A stretch of DNA of 47,301 bases from Methylobacterium oryzae (GTDB lineage: Bacteria > Pseudomonadota > Alphaproteobacteria > Rhizobiales > Beijerinckiaceae): the NCBI RefSeq assembly GCF_021398735.1, contig NZ_CP090353.1, forward strand, positions 1 to 47,301. The letters run 5' to 3'. The translations under genes and the position numbers were made by a program. Positions 23,808-32,644 of the stretch are shown one piece after another. Each line of letters starts with the position of its first letter. Positions within the stretch are counted from its first letter, which is position 1. The notes beneath the pieces are model-generated. The model saw nothing but the letters and a program-made list of their open reading frames with translations, made no database searches and was not told the origin of the DNA.

Positions 23808-25461
23808 GGGCTCTGACGCACTTTCGCTGATCATCCGGAGGTCAATCCGATCAGGCGAGCTTGCAACAGGTCGATCTTGCCGCGGCCATACATCTGGCGC
23901 TTTACCAGCTTGAGTTTGGTGATCTGCCCCTCTGTCTGGCCGTTCGACCATCGCAACGTGATCGCTGTCCGAACCGCAGCTCGGTCCTGACCGACTCCGC
24001 GGGCGAACGAGGCGACGAGGCCTGTGCCAGCACGCGTGAGCCACCCTTCGAGCCTGTCCGGCGCCATCGCCCGAACCATCGTCTGGAAAGCGCCCACCAC
24101 CTCGCGCGCCTCAACCAGCGCCGGCACGCCGTCCTCGACGGCAGCCACGGTCAGCGTCTCCGCCTTGGTCAAGCGGTCGCGACCTGTCGTCAGCCATCGC
24201 GCCAGAGTTCGTGCCGACGGCACACGCTGTAGCCGTTCGATCTGGGCCTGCTCCGCGCGTCGACGCCGCGTTGCCCATTCCCCGACCACGCGCAGCGATC
24301 CTCGGAAGCCTTGTCCCTTCGCCCTGCGCCAAAGCTCGGTCGCGTTGCGGCTGCCAGCATCCCACTGGGCATCGAGCCAGGGCAAATGGGCATCGAGCGA
24401 ACTCTGGCGGACGCGGAAGACGTCGGTACGCTCCCCACGCAGGACCGCACGCACCACCTTACGGCTGTGGCCAAGACGTTGGCAGATCCGGCGGATCGGA
24501 ACGCCTGCCTCGGCGAGCGCGCGGATGGCCGCGTCCGCCTCCTTCCGCCGCAGGTAACCCTCGTACTGGATGCGCTCGGCCGCAGTGAGCAGCGCCGGAT
24601 CGATTGTGGCTGCGCCGACGACCTCGCGAACCTGTCGCATCGACCTGCGCACGGCATCGAGGAAGCCACGGCTGGCGTTCTCCATGAGGTGCCACCGGTC
24701 GGCGACCTGGATGGCCTGCGGCAGAGCACGGGCAATGGCCTCGCCATATCCACCCCCGCGGTCGCGGGCGACGATCTGGATCGAGCCGTTCATCTTCAGC
24801 CAAGTCTGTGCGGTAGCCCGCTCGCGGTCGGGCAGGAGCGCTACGATGCGGCGGCGTTCGAGATCGCAGACGAGGGTGCCGTAGCGGTGATTGCGCCGCC
24901 AGGCGAAGTCGTCGATGCCGATGACGCTGAGTGGATCGGAGTGTGTCGCCGCCCGACGGCGGATCACGCGCAGGAGCGTATCTCGACTGACGGGCAGCAT
25001 GAGACGCTGGGCAAGCCCCGCACCGGGCCGACCACCGAGTGCGAGCCCGAGGTGATGGACGATCTGCTCCAGCCGTGAGGTGCGCCGAGCGAAGGCAGGC
25101 AGGACGTCGTTGGAGAAGCGCTCGGCGAAGATCTTCCGCCCACAGGCCGCTGCGTCACACCAGAAGCGTCTCACCATGACTTGGAGTTCGACGCGCCGAC
25201 CACCGAGCGGCAGGTCGGCGGCACGGCGCTGGTAGCGGCTTTGGATGCGACGTGACGAGGTCCGGCAGTCTGGGCACGTCGCCGTCGCAGATCCGGACCT
25301 CACGACCAGACCAATCCGATCGGTGCCGACATCGAGGTGATCGACGACGAATCCGGCAGGTACGAGGCTCGACGGTCTGAAGCGAGGGCGCATGCTGCAG
25401 CTCCATCGTGGATATCCTCAACCTCAACGCCGCCGGCATCAGCGAAAGTGAGTCAGAGCCC
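23808..25461 (-). mobile_element. ISL3-family insertion sequence, about 1.65 kb
   Basis: Terminal inverted repeats beginning GGGCTCTGACGCACTTTCG (23808) and, on the other strand, GGGCTCTGACTCACTTTCG (ending 25461) continue to GCTGAT; only one difference in about 24. It carries one transposase gene. No 8-base target duplication is visible (TGGAATAA before, CGATTGGA after). Confidence 0.85.
23831..25393 (-). CDS. ISL3-family transposase
   Basis: 520 residues. N-terminal zinc-ribbon-like Cys residues (ATCPDCRTS; RFWCDAAACGRKIFAERF), the DDE_Tnp_ISL3 core with GIDDFAWRRNHRYGTLVCDL and IVARDRGGGYGEAIARALPQ followed by DRWHLMENA, and a C-terminal SNGQTEGQITKLKLVKRQMYGRG. All are signatures of ISL3 transposases. 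The gene appears intact. Confidence 0.95.
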   Translation of the reverse strand: MRPRFRPSSLVPAGFVVDHLDVGTDRIGLVVRSGSATATCPDCRTSSRRIQSRYQRRAADLPLGGRRVELQVMVRRFWCDAAACGRKIFAERFSNDVLPAFARRTSRLEQIVHHLGLALGGRPGAGLAQRLMLPVSRDTLLRVIRRRAATHSDPLSVIGIDDFAWRRNHRYGTLVCDLERRRIVALLPDRERATAQTWLKMNGSIQIVARDRGGGYGEAIARALPQAIQVADRWHLMENASRGFLDAVRRSMRQVREVVGAATIDPALLTAAERIQYEGYLRRKEADAAIRALAEAGVPIRRICQRLGHSRKVVRAVLRGERTDVFRVRQSSLDAHLPWLDAQWDAGSRNATELWRRAKGQGFRGSLRVVGEWATRRRRAEQAQIERLQRVPSARTLARWLTTGRDRLTKAETLTVAAVEDGVPALVEAREVVGAFQTMVRAMAPDRLEGWLTRAGTGLVASFARGVGQDRAAVRTAITLRWSNGQTEGQITKLKLVKRQMYGRGKIDLLQARLIGLTSG

Positions 25462-25492
25462 CGATTGGAAGCCGATCCGGGGTCCCGTTCCG

Positions 25493-25810
25493 ATGCCGTT
25501 TGACAGCCAGAGCGCCGAGGCTGCGACGACGGCCTTTGCCGCGTCCGTCGCGGGGCGCTGCATGACGGACGCCGAGCGGATCCAAGAGGACGCCATCGAG
25601 CGGGATCGACGGGCCACCCGCGCGGCGGTCTGGGCCACAGTGCCGACCACTGCCGAGGGCCGTGCCGCGCTTGTCCGGTATGCGGCCTTCCAGGCGGAAC
25701 TGGCCTTCGGCGCCGACTGGCGAGCCAAGGCCCGGCAGGAGTTCTGCGGCGACTTCCTCGTGGCTGCGCTAGCTGCAGTTGAGGCTGAGACGGAGCGCGG
25801 AGAGGCCTGA
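25493..25810 (+). CDS. Hypothetical protein near the ISL3 edge
   Basis: 105 residues from the ATG at 25493; the frame is open back into the IS, so the true N-terminus may have been replaced. Helical: AATTAFAASVAGRCMTDAER, then RRATRAAVWATVPTTAEGRA and AFQAELAFGADWRAKARQEF. Similar small helical genes are frequent on Methylobacterium plasmids. Likely first of three collinear genes (with 25894 and 26301). Unknown function. Confidence 0.55.
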   Translation: MPFDSQSAEAATTAFAASVAGRCMTDAERIQEDAIERDRRATRAAVWATVPTTAEGRAALVRYAAFQAELAFGADWRAKARQEFCGDFLVAALAAVEAETERGEA

Positions 25811-25893
25811 CCCCTCCCGCCTTCCCGTAGCCGTGCGTACCGCCCCGGCCGGATCCTGCCAGGCATTCCCCCCACATCCGAGATTAGAACACC

Positions 25894-26301
25894 ATGGGCG
25901 ACGTGCTCACCTTCACCCCGCGTCCGAAACCGACCGCTCCGGAGGCCCTACCGCCGCTCGCTGGGGCCGACCTACGCGCCAGCCTTGAGGAGGCAGCACA
26001 GACTGCCCTGGACGCAGCAGACCGCATAATCGCCGTCCTTGACCGCATGGACGGCGATGCGGACCACGAGGACGGTGGGGACGCTGAGCCCTCGTTGGCC
26101 GCTCCCGAGAACCACGAGGGCAGCCAGGTCGTCTACATGCGCGGCGGTGATCGAGACGGTGAGGCCGATACTCCTGAGACCGTGCTGCCGAAGGTGCCGG
26201 TCGATCCGCAACCGGTGGCCGAGATCCTGCCCTGGCGCGGTCGCGGCAACGTCATCGCCGCGGCCGGCTCGTTTCTCGTCGACCTGTTGGAGCGGGCCTG
26301 A
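25894..26301 (+). CDS. Acidic hypothetical protein
   Basis: 135 residues: MGDVLTFTPRPKPTAPEALP, a helix (LEEAAQTALDAADRIIAVLD), an acidic low-complexity middle (MDGDADHEDGGDAEPS) and a short C-terminal helix (NVIAAAGSFLVDLLERA). The stop overlaps the next start (TGATG), so it is coupled to the following gene. Unknown function. Confidence 0.65.
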   Translation: MGDVLTFTPRPKPTAPEALPPLAGADLRASLEEAAQTALDAADRIIAVLDRMDGDADHEDGGDAEPSLAAPENHEGSQVVYMRGGDRDGEADTPETVLPKVPVDPQPVAEILPWRGRGNVIAAAGSFLVDLLERA

Positions 26302-26606
26302 TGCCGACTGCAATCCCGATCCGGCCGGCGCCCGAGAGGTGCCTGTCGTGGCCGGATACCGCCCGCCTGCTGATCCTGGTGGCGCGGGTGCGCATTTTGG
26401 ACCTCGAGATGCACACCGTGGTTCGACACGGCTCCGGCTTCGCCGACGACCGGCTACTGCACCTGATGCGGCGGTGGCTGGCGCAGCACGAGGCGATTAG
26501 CGCCCTGCTGCCGGGCGTGGCGGAGCCCCGGCACGTCGCCGAGGTGCGAGCGATCCTGCAGGTCCCTAATTCTCGTCCGGAGCCTGAAGATCGTCGCGCT
26601 TTGTGA
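26301..26606 (+). CDS. Hypothetical protein coupled to the preceding gene
   Basis: 101 residues: PDTARLLILVARVRILDLEM, then RLLHLMRRWLAQHEAISALL. Helical, basic, soluble. The start overlaps the previous stop by one base. Its 3' end runs across the 3' end of the convergent coiled-coil gene (26566-26763). Unknown function. Confidence 0.55.
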   Translation: MPTAIPIRPAPERCLSWPDTARLLILVARVRILDLEMHTVVRHGSGFADDRLLHLMRRWLAQHEAISALLPGVAEPRHVAEVRAILQVPNSRPEPEDRRAL

Positions 26607-26763
26607 GCAGATCATCGAGATGTCGCCGGTAGATTTCGATGCTCGCTCGTTCGCGGTTCGCGCCTTCGGTCGACAGATTTGGATCACTTAGAGCTTGGGT
26701 TGAGATCCGAACGCTGTCCCGTAAAATGGCGATCTCTCGCTCGACCTTTTCAAGTTCGGTCAT
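26566..26763 (-). CDS. Small coiled-coil protein, paralogue 1
   Basis: 65 residues: MTELEKVEREIAILRDSVRI, then a middle NLSTEGANRERASIEIYRRH, ending LLTKRDDLQAPDEN. It aligns over its whole length with the protein at 27169-27366, and the upstream DNA also matches (TCGCACGG..GTCAACGTTG). Probably a helical-hairpin dimer. Unknown function. Confidence 0.65.
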   Translation of the reverse strand: MTELEKVEREIAILRDSVRISTQALSDPNLSTEGANRERASIEIYRRHLDDLLTKRDDLQAPDEN

Positions 26764-26883
26764 AATCGCCCCAACGTTGACCCAGCCGTGCGACTCGCTC
26801 GCTGACGATTATAGCAGCCGCGAACCTTCCCGCGGCTCTCCTTATTGGCGTACCTTGTACCGAACGGGGGCAGGGGTACGCCA

Positions 26884-27123
26884 ATGACCGAGCGGCGAGA
26901 ACTGTACCGAAGCCCGAACGGAGATACGTGGTATCTCGGACGCGAGCCGGAGAACGGCCGAGCCTTTGTGATCCATCAGCCGAATGCTCCGTCTGGCGGC
27001 CGGCTGTCTCACATTGAGCTGGGCGCGTTCCTGCGGGGAAGCGCCGGCGGGCCAGAACACCAAGCTTTGCTCCGTCTGATCGGAACACTCGTGGGAGTTC
27101 CACCATATGGAGATGGCGCCTGA
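26884..27123 (+). CDS. Small conserved hypothetical protein, 79 aa
   Basis: Starts at the ATG at 26884, preceded by AGGGG. MTERRELYRSPNGDTWYLGR, then a strand-helix unit (AFVIHQPNAPSGGRLSHIEL) and a C-terminal helix (HQALLRLIGTLV). Compact alpha/beta protein, no catalytic residues obvious. Lies between the two coiled-coil paralogues on the opposite strand. Confidence 0.65.
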   Translation: MTERRELYRSPNGDTWYLGREPENGRAFVIHQPNAPSGGRLSHIELGAFLRGSAGGPEHQALLRLIGTLVGVPPYGDGA

Positions 27124-27168
27124 AGCCAAGCTGCGAGGGGCGCGACGTTGCAGGCAGTGCCGCGTCCC

Positions 27169-27366
27169 TTAGTCCTCTGCCAAGAAGCGTAGATCGTCCC
27201 GCAACGTCAGAAGCGCGCAGAGGCGCCGGCCGAATAGATCGAGCCCGGCGTGCTCACGGTCTATGGCCTCCGGCGTGATGTTGGGGTCCGCTATCGCGAG
27301 CCTTGAATAACGGACGCGCGCCCGCAGCAAGGCGATGTCGCGCTCAACGCTCTCAAGCTCGGTCAC
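27169..27366 (-). CDS. Small coiled-coil protein, paralogue 2 (GTG start)
   Basis: 65 residues, start GTG: MTELESVERDIALLRARVRY, then NITPEAIDREHAGLDLFGRR and LLTLRDDLRFLAED. The same length and pattern as the protein at 26566-26763. The start codon differs (GTG against ATG) although the upstream motif GTCAACGTTG is kept. A local duplication with divergence. Confidence 0.65.
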   Translation of the reverse strand: MTELESVERDIALLRARVRYSRLAIADPNITPEAIDREHAGLDLFGRRLCALLTLRDDLRFLAED

Positions 27367-27487
27367 AGGTCCCTCAACGTTGACTTAACCGTGCGAGCCG
27401 GACGACATGGGGTGTTCCGGTCTGACACGCCTCGGCGAGTCGTGCGCCGGCAATTCAGGAGATGCAGCCAGCCGCGGAACTGAGACC

Positions 27488-27534
27488 CTGAAAAGCCAAC
27501 AGCCCCGTCCCGGCAAGGACGAGGCTGCTGAAAA
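27488..27534 (+). promoter_or_regulatory. Leader hairpin bracketed by CTGAAAA repeats
   Basis: CAGCCCCGTCC (27500-27510) pairs with GGACGAGGCTG (27517-27527) with one mismatch and a six-base loop. An identical CTGAAAA stands on both sides (27488-27494 and 27528-27534). It lies about 135 bases before the winged-helix gene at 27669, inside a 300-base gene-free leader. It could be an antisense-RNA or attenuation control element for that gene. Confidence 0.45.
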
Positions 27535-27668
27535 CCTGGGGCCTGTGAGGGCCGAGTCACTTCCTCTCACAAGCCAGATCTCCCACCGGGAGTCAAGACG
27601 GAACCCGTTTCCGTCAACGGGAAGGCTTTGCCTGGACCCTAGCCGCGGCCCGTGAGGGACCGGGACCG

Positions 27669-28430
27669 ATGTTTCACGCCACCATGCGGTCGGCGATCGA
27701 CGACGCACGGACACTCGCGCAGCTCGACAGCCTGTCGCGCACCATCTGGCAGGCCCACGCTGCCGAGACCGTGACGGACGCCGAGGCACAGGGGCTGGCC
27801 GAGGCGCTGCACACCCGTAGGGCTGCGATCCGCGAGGCCGTGGTGCCCGTCGGCATCCCGCTCGGCCGAGTGACGCTCTTTCCGCCGAAGCGCCTCCAGC
27901 GGGCTCCTGAGCGATCTGTAGCGATCGAACGGCGCCGACAGCTGGCCTGCTCCGGCCCGATGCCCCCCGCGCTCGCCAGCAGGTTCACCACCGGGCAGCT
28001 CGCGGTCCTGCGCGTCGTCGGGGATGAGATGGCACGTCACGGCGCCTGTGGGCTGTGTATCGACGCCATCGCGGCGCGGGCGGGCGTGTGCCGCCGGCTT
28101 GCCCAGGCTGCAATCCGGCTGGCCGAGGGCGACGGGCTGCTGACCATCCAGGAACGGCGCCACCAAGGCCGCAAGTCCGACCCGAATGTGCTCCGGATCA
28201 TTAGCCGAGAGTGGCTGCAGTGGCTCCGACGGGGAGGGCGATCTGCAGCCCCGGCGCTGCTGGGCAGCATAGGGTGCAAAACGATGCACCCCACGGATAA
28301 GGGAGATCCACAAAGGCAGGTTGTGGATACGGAACCGAAGAAGGGCTGCCGGGGGGCAGCGGTCGACTTCGGCCGAAGCGATCCCGTGAGAATTCTCGCG
28401 GGCGGTAGGACGGGCCGAGCTATGCGGTGA
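27669..28430 (+). CDS. Winged-helix protein, possible plasmid replication/regulatory gene
   Basis: 253 residues. N-terminal helical part (LAQLDSLSRTIWQAHAAETV). A central winged-helix domain follows: FTTGQLAVLRVVGDEMARHG, then CGLCIDAIAARAGVCRRLAQ, AAIRLAEGDGLLTIQERRHQ and SDPNVLRIISREW (residues about 105-190). The tail is basic and disordered. Proteins of this plan, preceded by a structured leader, are frequent on alphaproteobacterial plasmids, and DnaA-box-like TTGTGGATA (28321-28329) lies within the gene. A replication role is a guess. Confidence 0.6.
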   Translation: MFHATMRSAIDDARTLAQLDSLSRTIWQAHAAETVTDAEAQGLAEALHTRRAAIREAVVPVGIPLGRVTLFPPKRLQRAPERSVAIERRRQLACSGPMPPALASRFTTGQLAVLRVVGDEMARHGACGLCIDAIAARAGVCRRLAQAAIRLAEGDGLLTIQERRHQGRKSDPNVLRIISREWLQWLRRGGRSAAPALLGSIGCKTMHPTDKGDPQRQVVDTEPKKGCRGAAVDFGRSDPVRILAGGRTGRAMR

Positions 28431-28518
28431 CGGTCTGCGGCCGGACGGTTTGACGAACGCGGCGACGAGCCCTCGCCGGGCCTGAGCGGCATTCGATGGT
28501 CTTGCCAACGAGGCCGAT

Positions 28519-29304
28519 GTGTCGGCACTGCAAAGCTCGCAGTGCGGAGGATGCAACTTGGAAGGTCGTCCCATTCACCGCCTCGCCGGATCTCGCGAGA
28601 CCGCCGCGATGGTCGTTGGGTTCGCCTTACTCATTCTCGCCGGCTTAGCCGCTGCCGCTGCCGCTCTGGCCAGCGCGGATGCTGATGCGTGGGCCGTGCA
28701 CTCCGCTGAAGTGCGGCGAGCCGAGGCGCGTCTATCTCGGCTCATTCAAGAGGCGGAAACAGGCCAGCGCGGCTTCCTGCTCACCGGCGACCTGACTTAC
28801 CTCGACCCGTTCACGACCGCTCGCCGCGAGTTGCCGGCTGCCGAGGCGGAGCTGCGGTACCTCACGGGTGACAACGCAGAGCAACAAGCTCGGTTAGATC
28901 AAGTCCGACCCATCATCAGTGAGAAAGTTGCCGAACTCGCACGAACGACCGAACGCATGCAGGCGGGGGACCAAGCGGGAGCGCTCGCCATCGTGCGTAC
29001 CAACGCCGGACGCGACCTGATGAGGCGTATCCGGGCGACCGTCGCCGAGTTTGATCGAGCAGAGATAGAACTGCAGGCTACACGCGCCGAACGAGCTGCA
29101 TTCCGCCGGTCGATCCTAGTTGCGGTTATTGTTATCGCCCTGTTTCTAGCTGCAGCCCTCGCCTGGCTATTCATTAGGACCGACCGGCATCGCACCCGCC
29201 AACTTCGGTCCGCGAACGATGCGCTCCGCGATGAGATCCTGCAGCGCGAGCGAGCCGAGGCACAGCTACACGCGCAACGCCTTCTTCAACAACGGGAAGC
29301 TTGA
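28519..29304 (+). CDS. CHASE3 sensor protein, truncated hybrid histidine kinase
   Basis: 261 residues. First membrane span MVVGFALLILAGLAAAAAAL (near residue 31). A CHASE3 extracytoplasmic helical bundle carries the typical RLIQEAETGQRGFLLTGDLTY (split here as AETGQRGFLLTG and YLDPF). The second span is ILVAVIVIALFLAAALAWLF (near 200), followed by a short cytoplasmic coiled coil ending LLQQREA. The PAS/HisKA/HATPase part expected next is absent. Directly downstream, in another frame, lies the end of a receiver domain. A large internal deletion therefore joined both ends of a hybrid kinase. Not catalytic as it stands. Confidence 0.8.
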   Translation: MSALQSSQCGGCNLEGRPIHRLAGSRETAAMVVGFALLILAGLAAAAAALASADADAWAVHSAEVRRAEARLSRLIQEAETGQRGFLLTGDLTYLDPFTTARRELPAAEAELRYLTGDNAEQQARLDQVRPIISEKVAELARTTERMQAGDQAGALAIVRTNAGRDLMRRIRATVAEFDRAEIELQATRAERAAFRRSILVAVIVIALFLAAALAWLFIRTDRHRTRQLRSANDALRDEILQRERAEAQLHAQRLLQQREA

Positions 29305-29395
29305 TCCTGGCGTGCGCCTGATCAGCAAGCCGTTCACGGTTTCCGACCTCGGTCTGGAGCTTCCGGGGGCATTGGAGGGGAAGCATCGTGGATAG
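29270..29395 (+). pseudogene. Receiver-domain remnant of the deleted hybrid kinase
   Basis: In the frame ending at the TAG 29393-29395 the sequence reads NAFFNNGKLDPGVRLISKPF followed by TVSDLGLELPGALEGKHRG. This is the C-terminal end of a hybrid-kinase receiver domain with its conserved Lys-Pro-Phe. It is out of frame with the CHASE3 gene it touches; the junction lies near 29270-29282. Confidence 0.7.
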
Positions 29396-29592
29396 ATCAC
29401 CCGCTTCGATGCGCCCCTGTGTGGCGGCGCACAAAACCCGGCGAACGATCGGCAGAGTATGCCGTTGAGAGGTCACAGCCGGCCAAGCGCAGCCGCCGCG
29501 ATCAAGACCGCCAGACCGACGATCTTCCTCACGCGACCCGACTGACCGGATGGCTTCCTCGTGACGTCAAACGGACACGCATGGAGATCGTC

Positions 29593-29823
29593 ATGAAGCT
29601 GCACTTGCTCGCCGCTGTCGCCCTGGTTGCCGTCGCCACCCCCGCTCTGGCGCAGGGGATCGACAGCAAGCACAGCCCCTACCCGGCTTCCGCTTACTCG
29701 GGCTACGCCGGCAATGCCTCGGTGGTCCTGCCGGAGATCTCGGTGACCCACTATCGGCCGGCGCTCGCCTACCGGTACTCTGGCCAGCACGCAGGTGGCC
29801 CGGCCGACGCCCTCGCCCGCTAA
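29593..29823 (+). CDS. Small exported protein, 76 aa
   Basis: Start at the ATG 29593 (GGAGATCGTC upstream gives good spacing); ATG 29581 is in frame. Signal peptide MKLHLLAAVALVAVATPALA, cleavage before QGIDS. The mature part (SPYPASAYSGYAGNASVVLP) is Tyr/Ser/Gly-rich, followed by HYRPALAYRYSGQHAGG. Periplasmic or surface location likely, function unknown. Confidence 0.65.
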   Translation: MKLHLLAAVALVAVATPALAQGIDSKHSPYPASAYSGYAGNASVVLPEISVTHYRPALAYRYSGQHAGGPADALAR

Positions 29824-29968
29824 CGGTGTAGGATGGTCGGGACAGCCTCAATGGCTGCCCGGCCTGTGGGCTGCAGGTGTTCTTCACGATCTCGCCGTGT
29901 TCAGCGCGCCTTCTGGGCGCACGGGCGGTGGCGGACCGCTGATCCCACTCCGTCAGAGGGTGCACCGC

Positions 29969-30112
29969 ATGCTGAACACCATCCTGGCGCTTCTCGCTGT
30001 GCTCGCCGTTATGGCCGCGCACGCTCTCTACAAGCTGGTGCGGCTGCCCTTCCGGCTCTTGCGTGGCCTATTCCAGCACAGCTCCAAGCCTGCTCGGGTG
30101 ACGGCTCACTGA
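29969..30112 (+). CDS. Small membrane protein, 47 aa
   Basis: MLNTILALLAVLAVMAAHAL (one span) followed by a basic amphipathic tail YKLVRLPFRLLRGLFQHSSK. The frame is open further upstream, but the hydrophobic start and GAGGG before the ATG favour this start. Unknown function; the plan resembles small hydrophobic-basic toxic or regulatory peptides. Confidence 0.55.
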   Translation: MLNTILALLAVLAVMAAHALYKLVRLPFRLLRGLFQHSSKPARVTAH

Positions 30113-30565
30113 TCGGATTTGGGCATCATCTAGTCAGGCCGAGTTGCGTATCGGCCTACGCTGGTAAGATCGGACGCTCCCCTGCCCCGTGAGCAGATCG
30201 GGGCGGGGCCGAGCGGCCGATGCTCGGGAGCCTCCTATAACGGACGAGCCTGGCCAGACGCTGTCGGTCGAGGAGCTCGACCAGCCGGCCCGCAAGCTGT
30301 TCACCGGAGGTACCGGCTGAGAGCCCCGAGGCAAAGGCGGGGCGGGCTCTTGAGAGGCCGACGAGGTAGCCGGAGAAGTGCTGCCCGGCATACCCGATTG
30401 GCTGTTGGGCGACGACGGGGGACACCGACAACGATAGTGGCGATTGAGACACTGACGGCGCAATCGCTACCTTTCCCCTAAATGAAGTATTGAACTCCGT
30501 AAATAAACGTGCGAGCTGAACATCAGTTCGCGGACGGGCGTATTTCTCCGTCCAGGATTGATTTC
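30113..30565. other. Gene-poor stretch with one hairpin repeat
   Basis: Several overlapping frames on both strands, none convincing. Near 30184-30215 lies an inverted copy of the GCCCCGCC/CCGATCTG hairpin repeat. The 26-codon open stretch before 30321 (ending VEELDQPARKLFTGGTG) looks coding but has no start codon and may be a gene fragment. Confidence 0.4.
30184..30215 (-). repeat. Dispersed hairpin repeat, short inverted copy
   Basis: On the minus strand reads GCTCGGCCCCGCCCCGATCT then GCTCACGG, matching the hairpin head of copies at 17042 and 44248. A sister copy is at 30835-30865 in the same orientation. Confidence 0.5.
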
Positions 30566-30808
30566 ATGCACCCTACAATTTCAGTCGGCACGCGACAGCG
30601 TGGGCCGCATAGTAATTATCGTGCCGTGGCCCTGGCCAATGTCCGATGGTTCAGAGAAATGGCATGGCGCGCCCTCCGCGACGGCAGCCCGCAAGGGCTT
30701 CTTCGGGCCGCCAATGCTCGGGCTGCAGCTCGCATCCTGCTGCGGCAGGCAAGGCGAGACGCTTTGGTCAATCGGCTGGTGACGGACGCCTTGGCGGTTG
30801 GCGGGTAG
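30566..30808 (+). CDS. Small basic hypothetical protein
   Basis: 80 residues from the ATG at 30566, preceded by AGGA at good spacing. MHPTISVGTRQRGPHSNYRA, then an Ala/Arg-rich helical region (WFREMAWRALRDGSPQGLLR; ARILLRQARRDALVNRLVTD). Strongly basic; could bind nucleic acid. Unknown function. Confidence 0.5.
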   Translation: MHPTISVGTRQRGPHSNYRAVALANVRWFREMAWRALRDGSPQGLLRAANARAAARILLRQARRDALVNRLVTDALAVGG

Positions 30809-30834
30809 TTAATCAGCGTCGGCCGATCCGCGCT

Positions 30835-30865
30835 GTGAACAAATCGGGGCGGGGCCAAGCGGCTG
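30835..30865 (-). repeat. Dispersed hairpin repeat, second short inverted copy
   Basis: Minus strand reads GCTTGGCCCCGCCCCGATTT then GTTCAC, nearly the same as the copy at 30184-30215. It lies just beyond the 3' end of the zinc-protein gene (minus strand), where it could serve as a transcription end signal. Confidence 0.5.
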
Positions 30866-31123
30866 TCAGGCAAGCGCCTGAGGGTGCGGTGACGACGTTC
30901 CATTGTACGTATCAGGCTTGAGCGGGCAGCCGGTATGCGATCGGCGGTGCTGCAGCCTTAGACTGCCGGTGCCGATATAGCTCCCCGCTACAGTCATCTG
31001 GCCATGACATGCAGGACAGCGCTTCTGCGTCGTTGTGTGAAGAGTACGGGCCTTCACGAGGCTGGTAGGGTGCCACACCCCATTCAATTTTACTTCGCAC
31101 GTCTGCTGGCTGTCTGTCAGCAT
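30866..31123 (-). CDS. Small CxxC zinc-binding-like protein, paralogue 2
   Basis: 85 residues from the ATG at 31121-31123. MLTDSQQTCEVKLNGVWHPT, then KRCPACHGQMTVAGSYIGTG, SLRLQHRRSHTGCPLKPDTY and NGTSSPHPQALA. Shares with the protein at 18357-18617 the CxxCHG motif, the G-S/T-Y-x-G turn, the H-R-x-x-H-x-G-C cluster and the ending. The pattern of four Cys/His ligands suggests a structural zinc site. Function unknown. Confidence 0.7.
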   Translation of the reverse strand: MLTDSQQTCEVKLNGVWHPTSLVKARTLHTTTQKRCPACHGQMTVAGSYIGTGSLRLQHRRSHTGCPLKPDTYNGTSSPHPQALA

Positions 31124-31288
31124 GCTTACTCCGTACGGAGGGGCTACGTCGATCCGCGATCGAGCAAGTACGTTTGCCCCGACAGGGTTAACCACTCGTT
31201 CCCACGCTTGGCATGCACCTCAACCTCAACCGTGTTGGTGAATCGCCCCGGGATTTTCGGAGGCTCCAACTCTTGAGAGACTGGAGCC

Positions 31289-32517
<1,229 letters not shown>

Positions 32518-32644
32518 GCCAAACCAAACGGCCTCCGGAAAACCCGGGGCGATTCATGGCTCAGCGCGGCCGGATGGTTAAGCCAAGCTATGGTGTGGAA
32601 GCGCACCTGAGAGGGGAAACGAACTTACTTATGCGCGCGATACA

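Noticed and set aside
28310..28335. Replication origin suggested by DnaA-box-like TTGTGGATA and ATCCACAA
   Set aside because: Only two imperfect boxes inside a coding region, no AT-rich unwinding stretch and no iterons nearby.
31144..31238. Gene interrupted by IS copy 1
   Set aside because: The left fragment (TNTVEVEVHAKRGNEW) looks coding, but joining the flanks after removing the IS and TGG puts a TGA directly before it, so no longer gene can be reconstructed.
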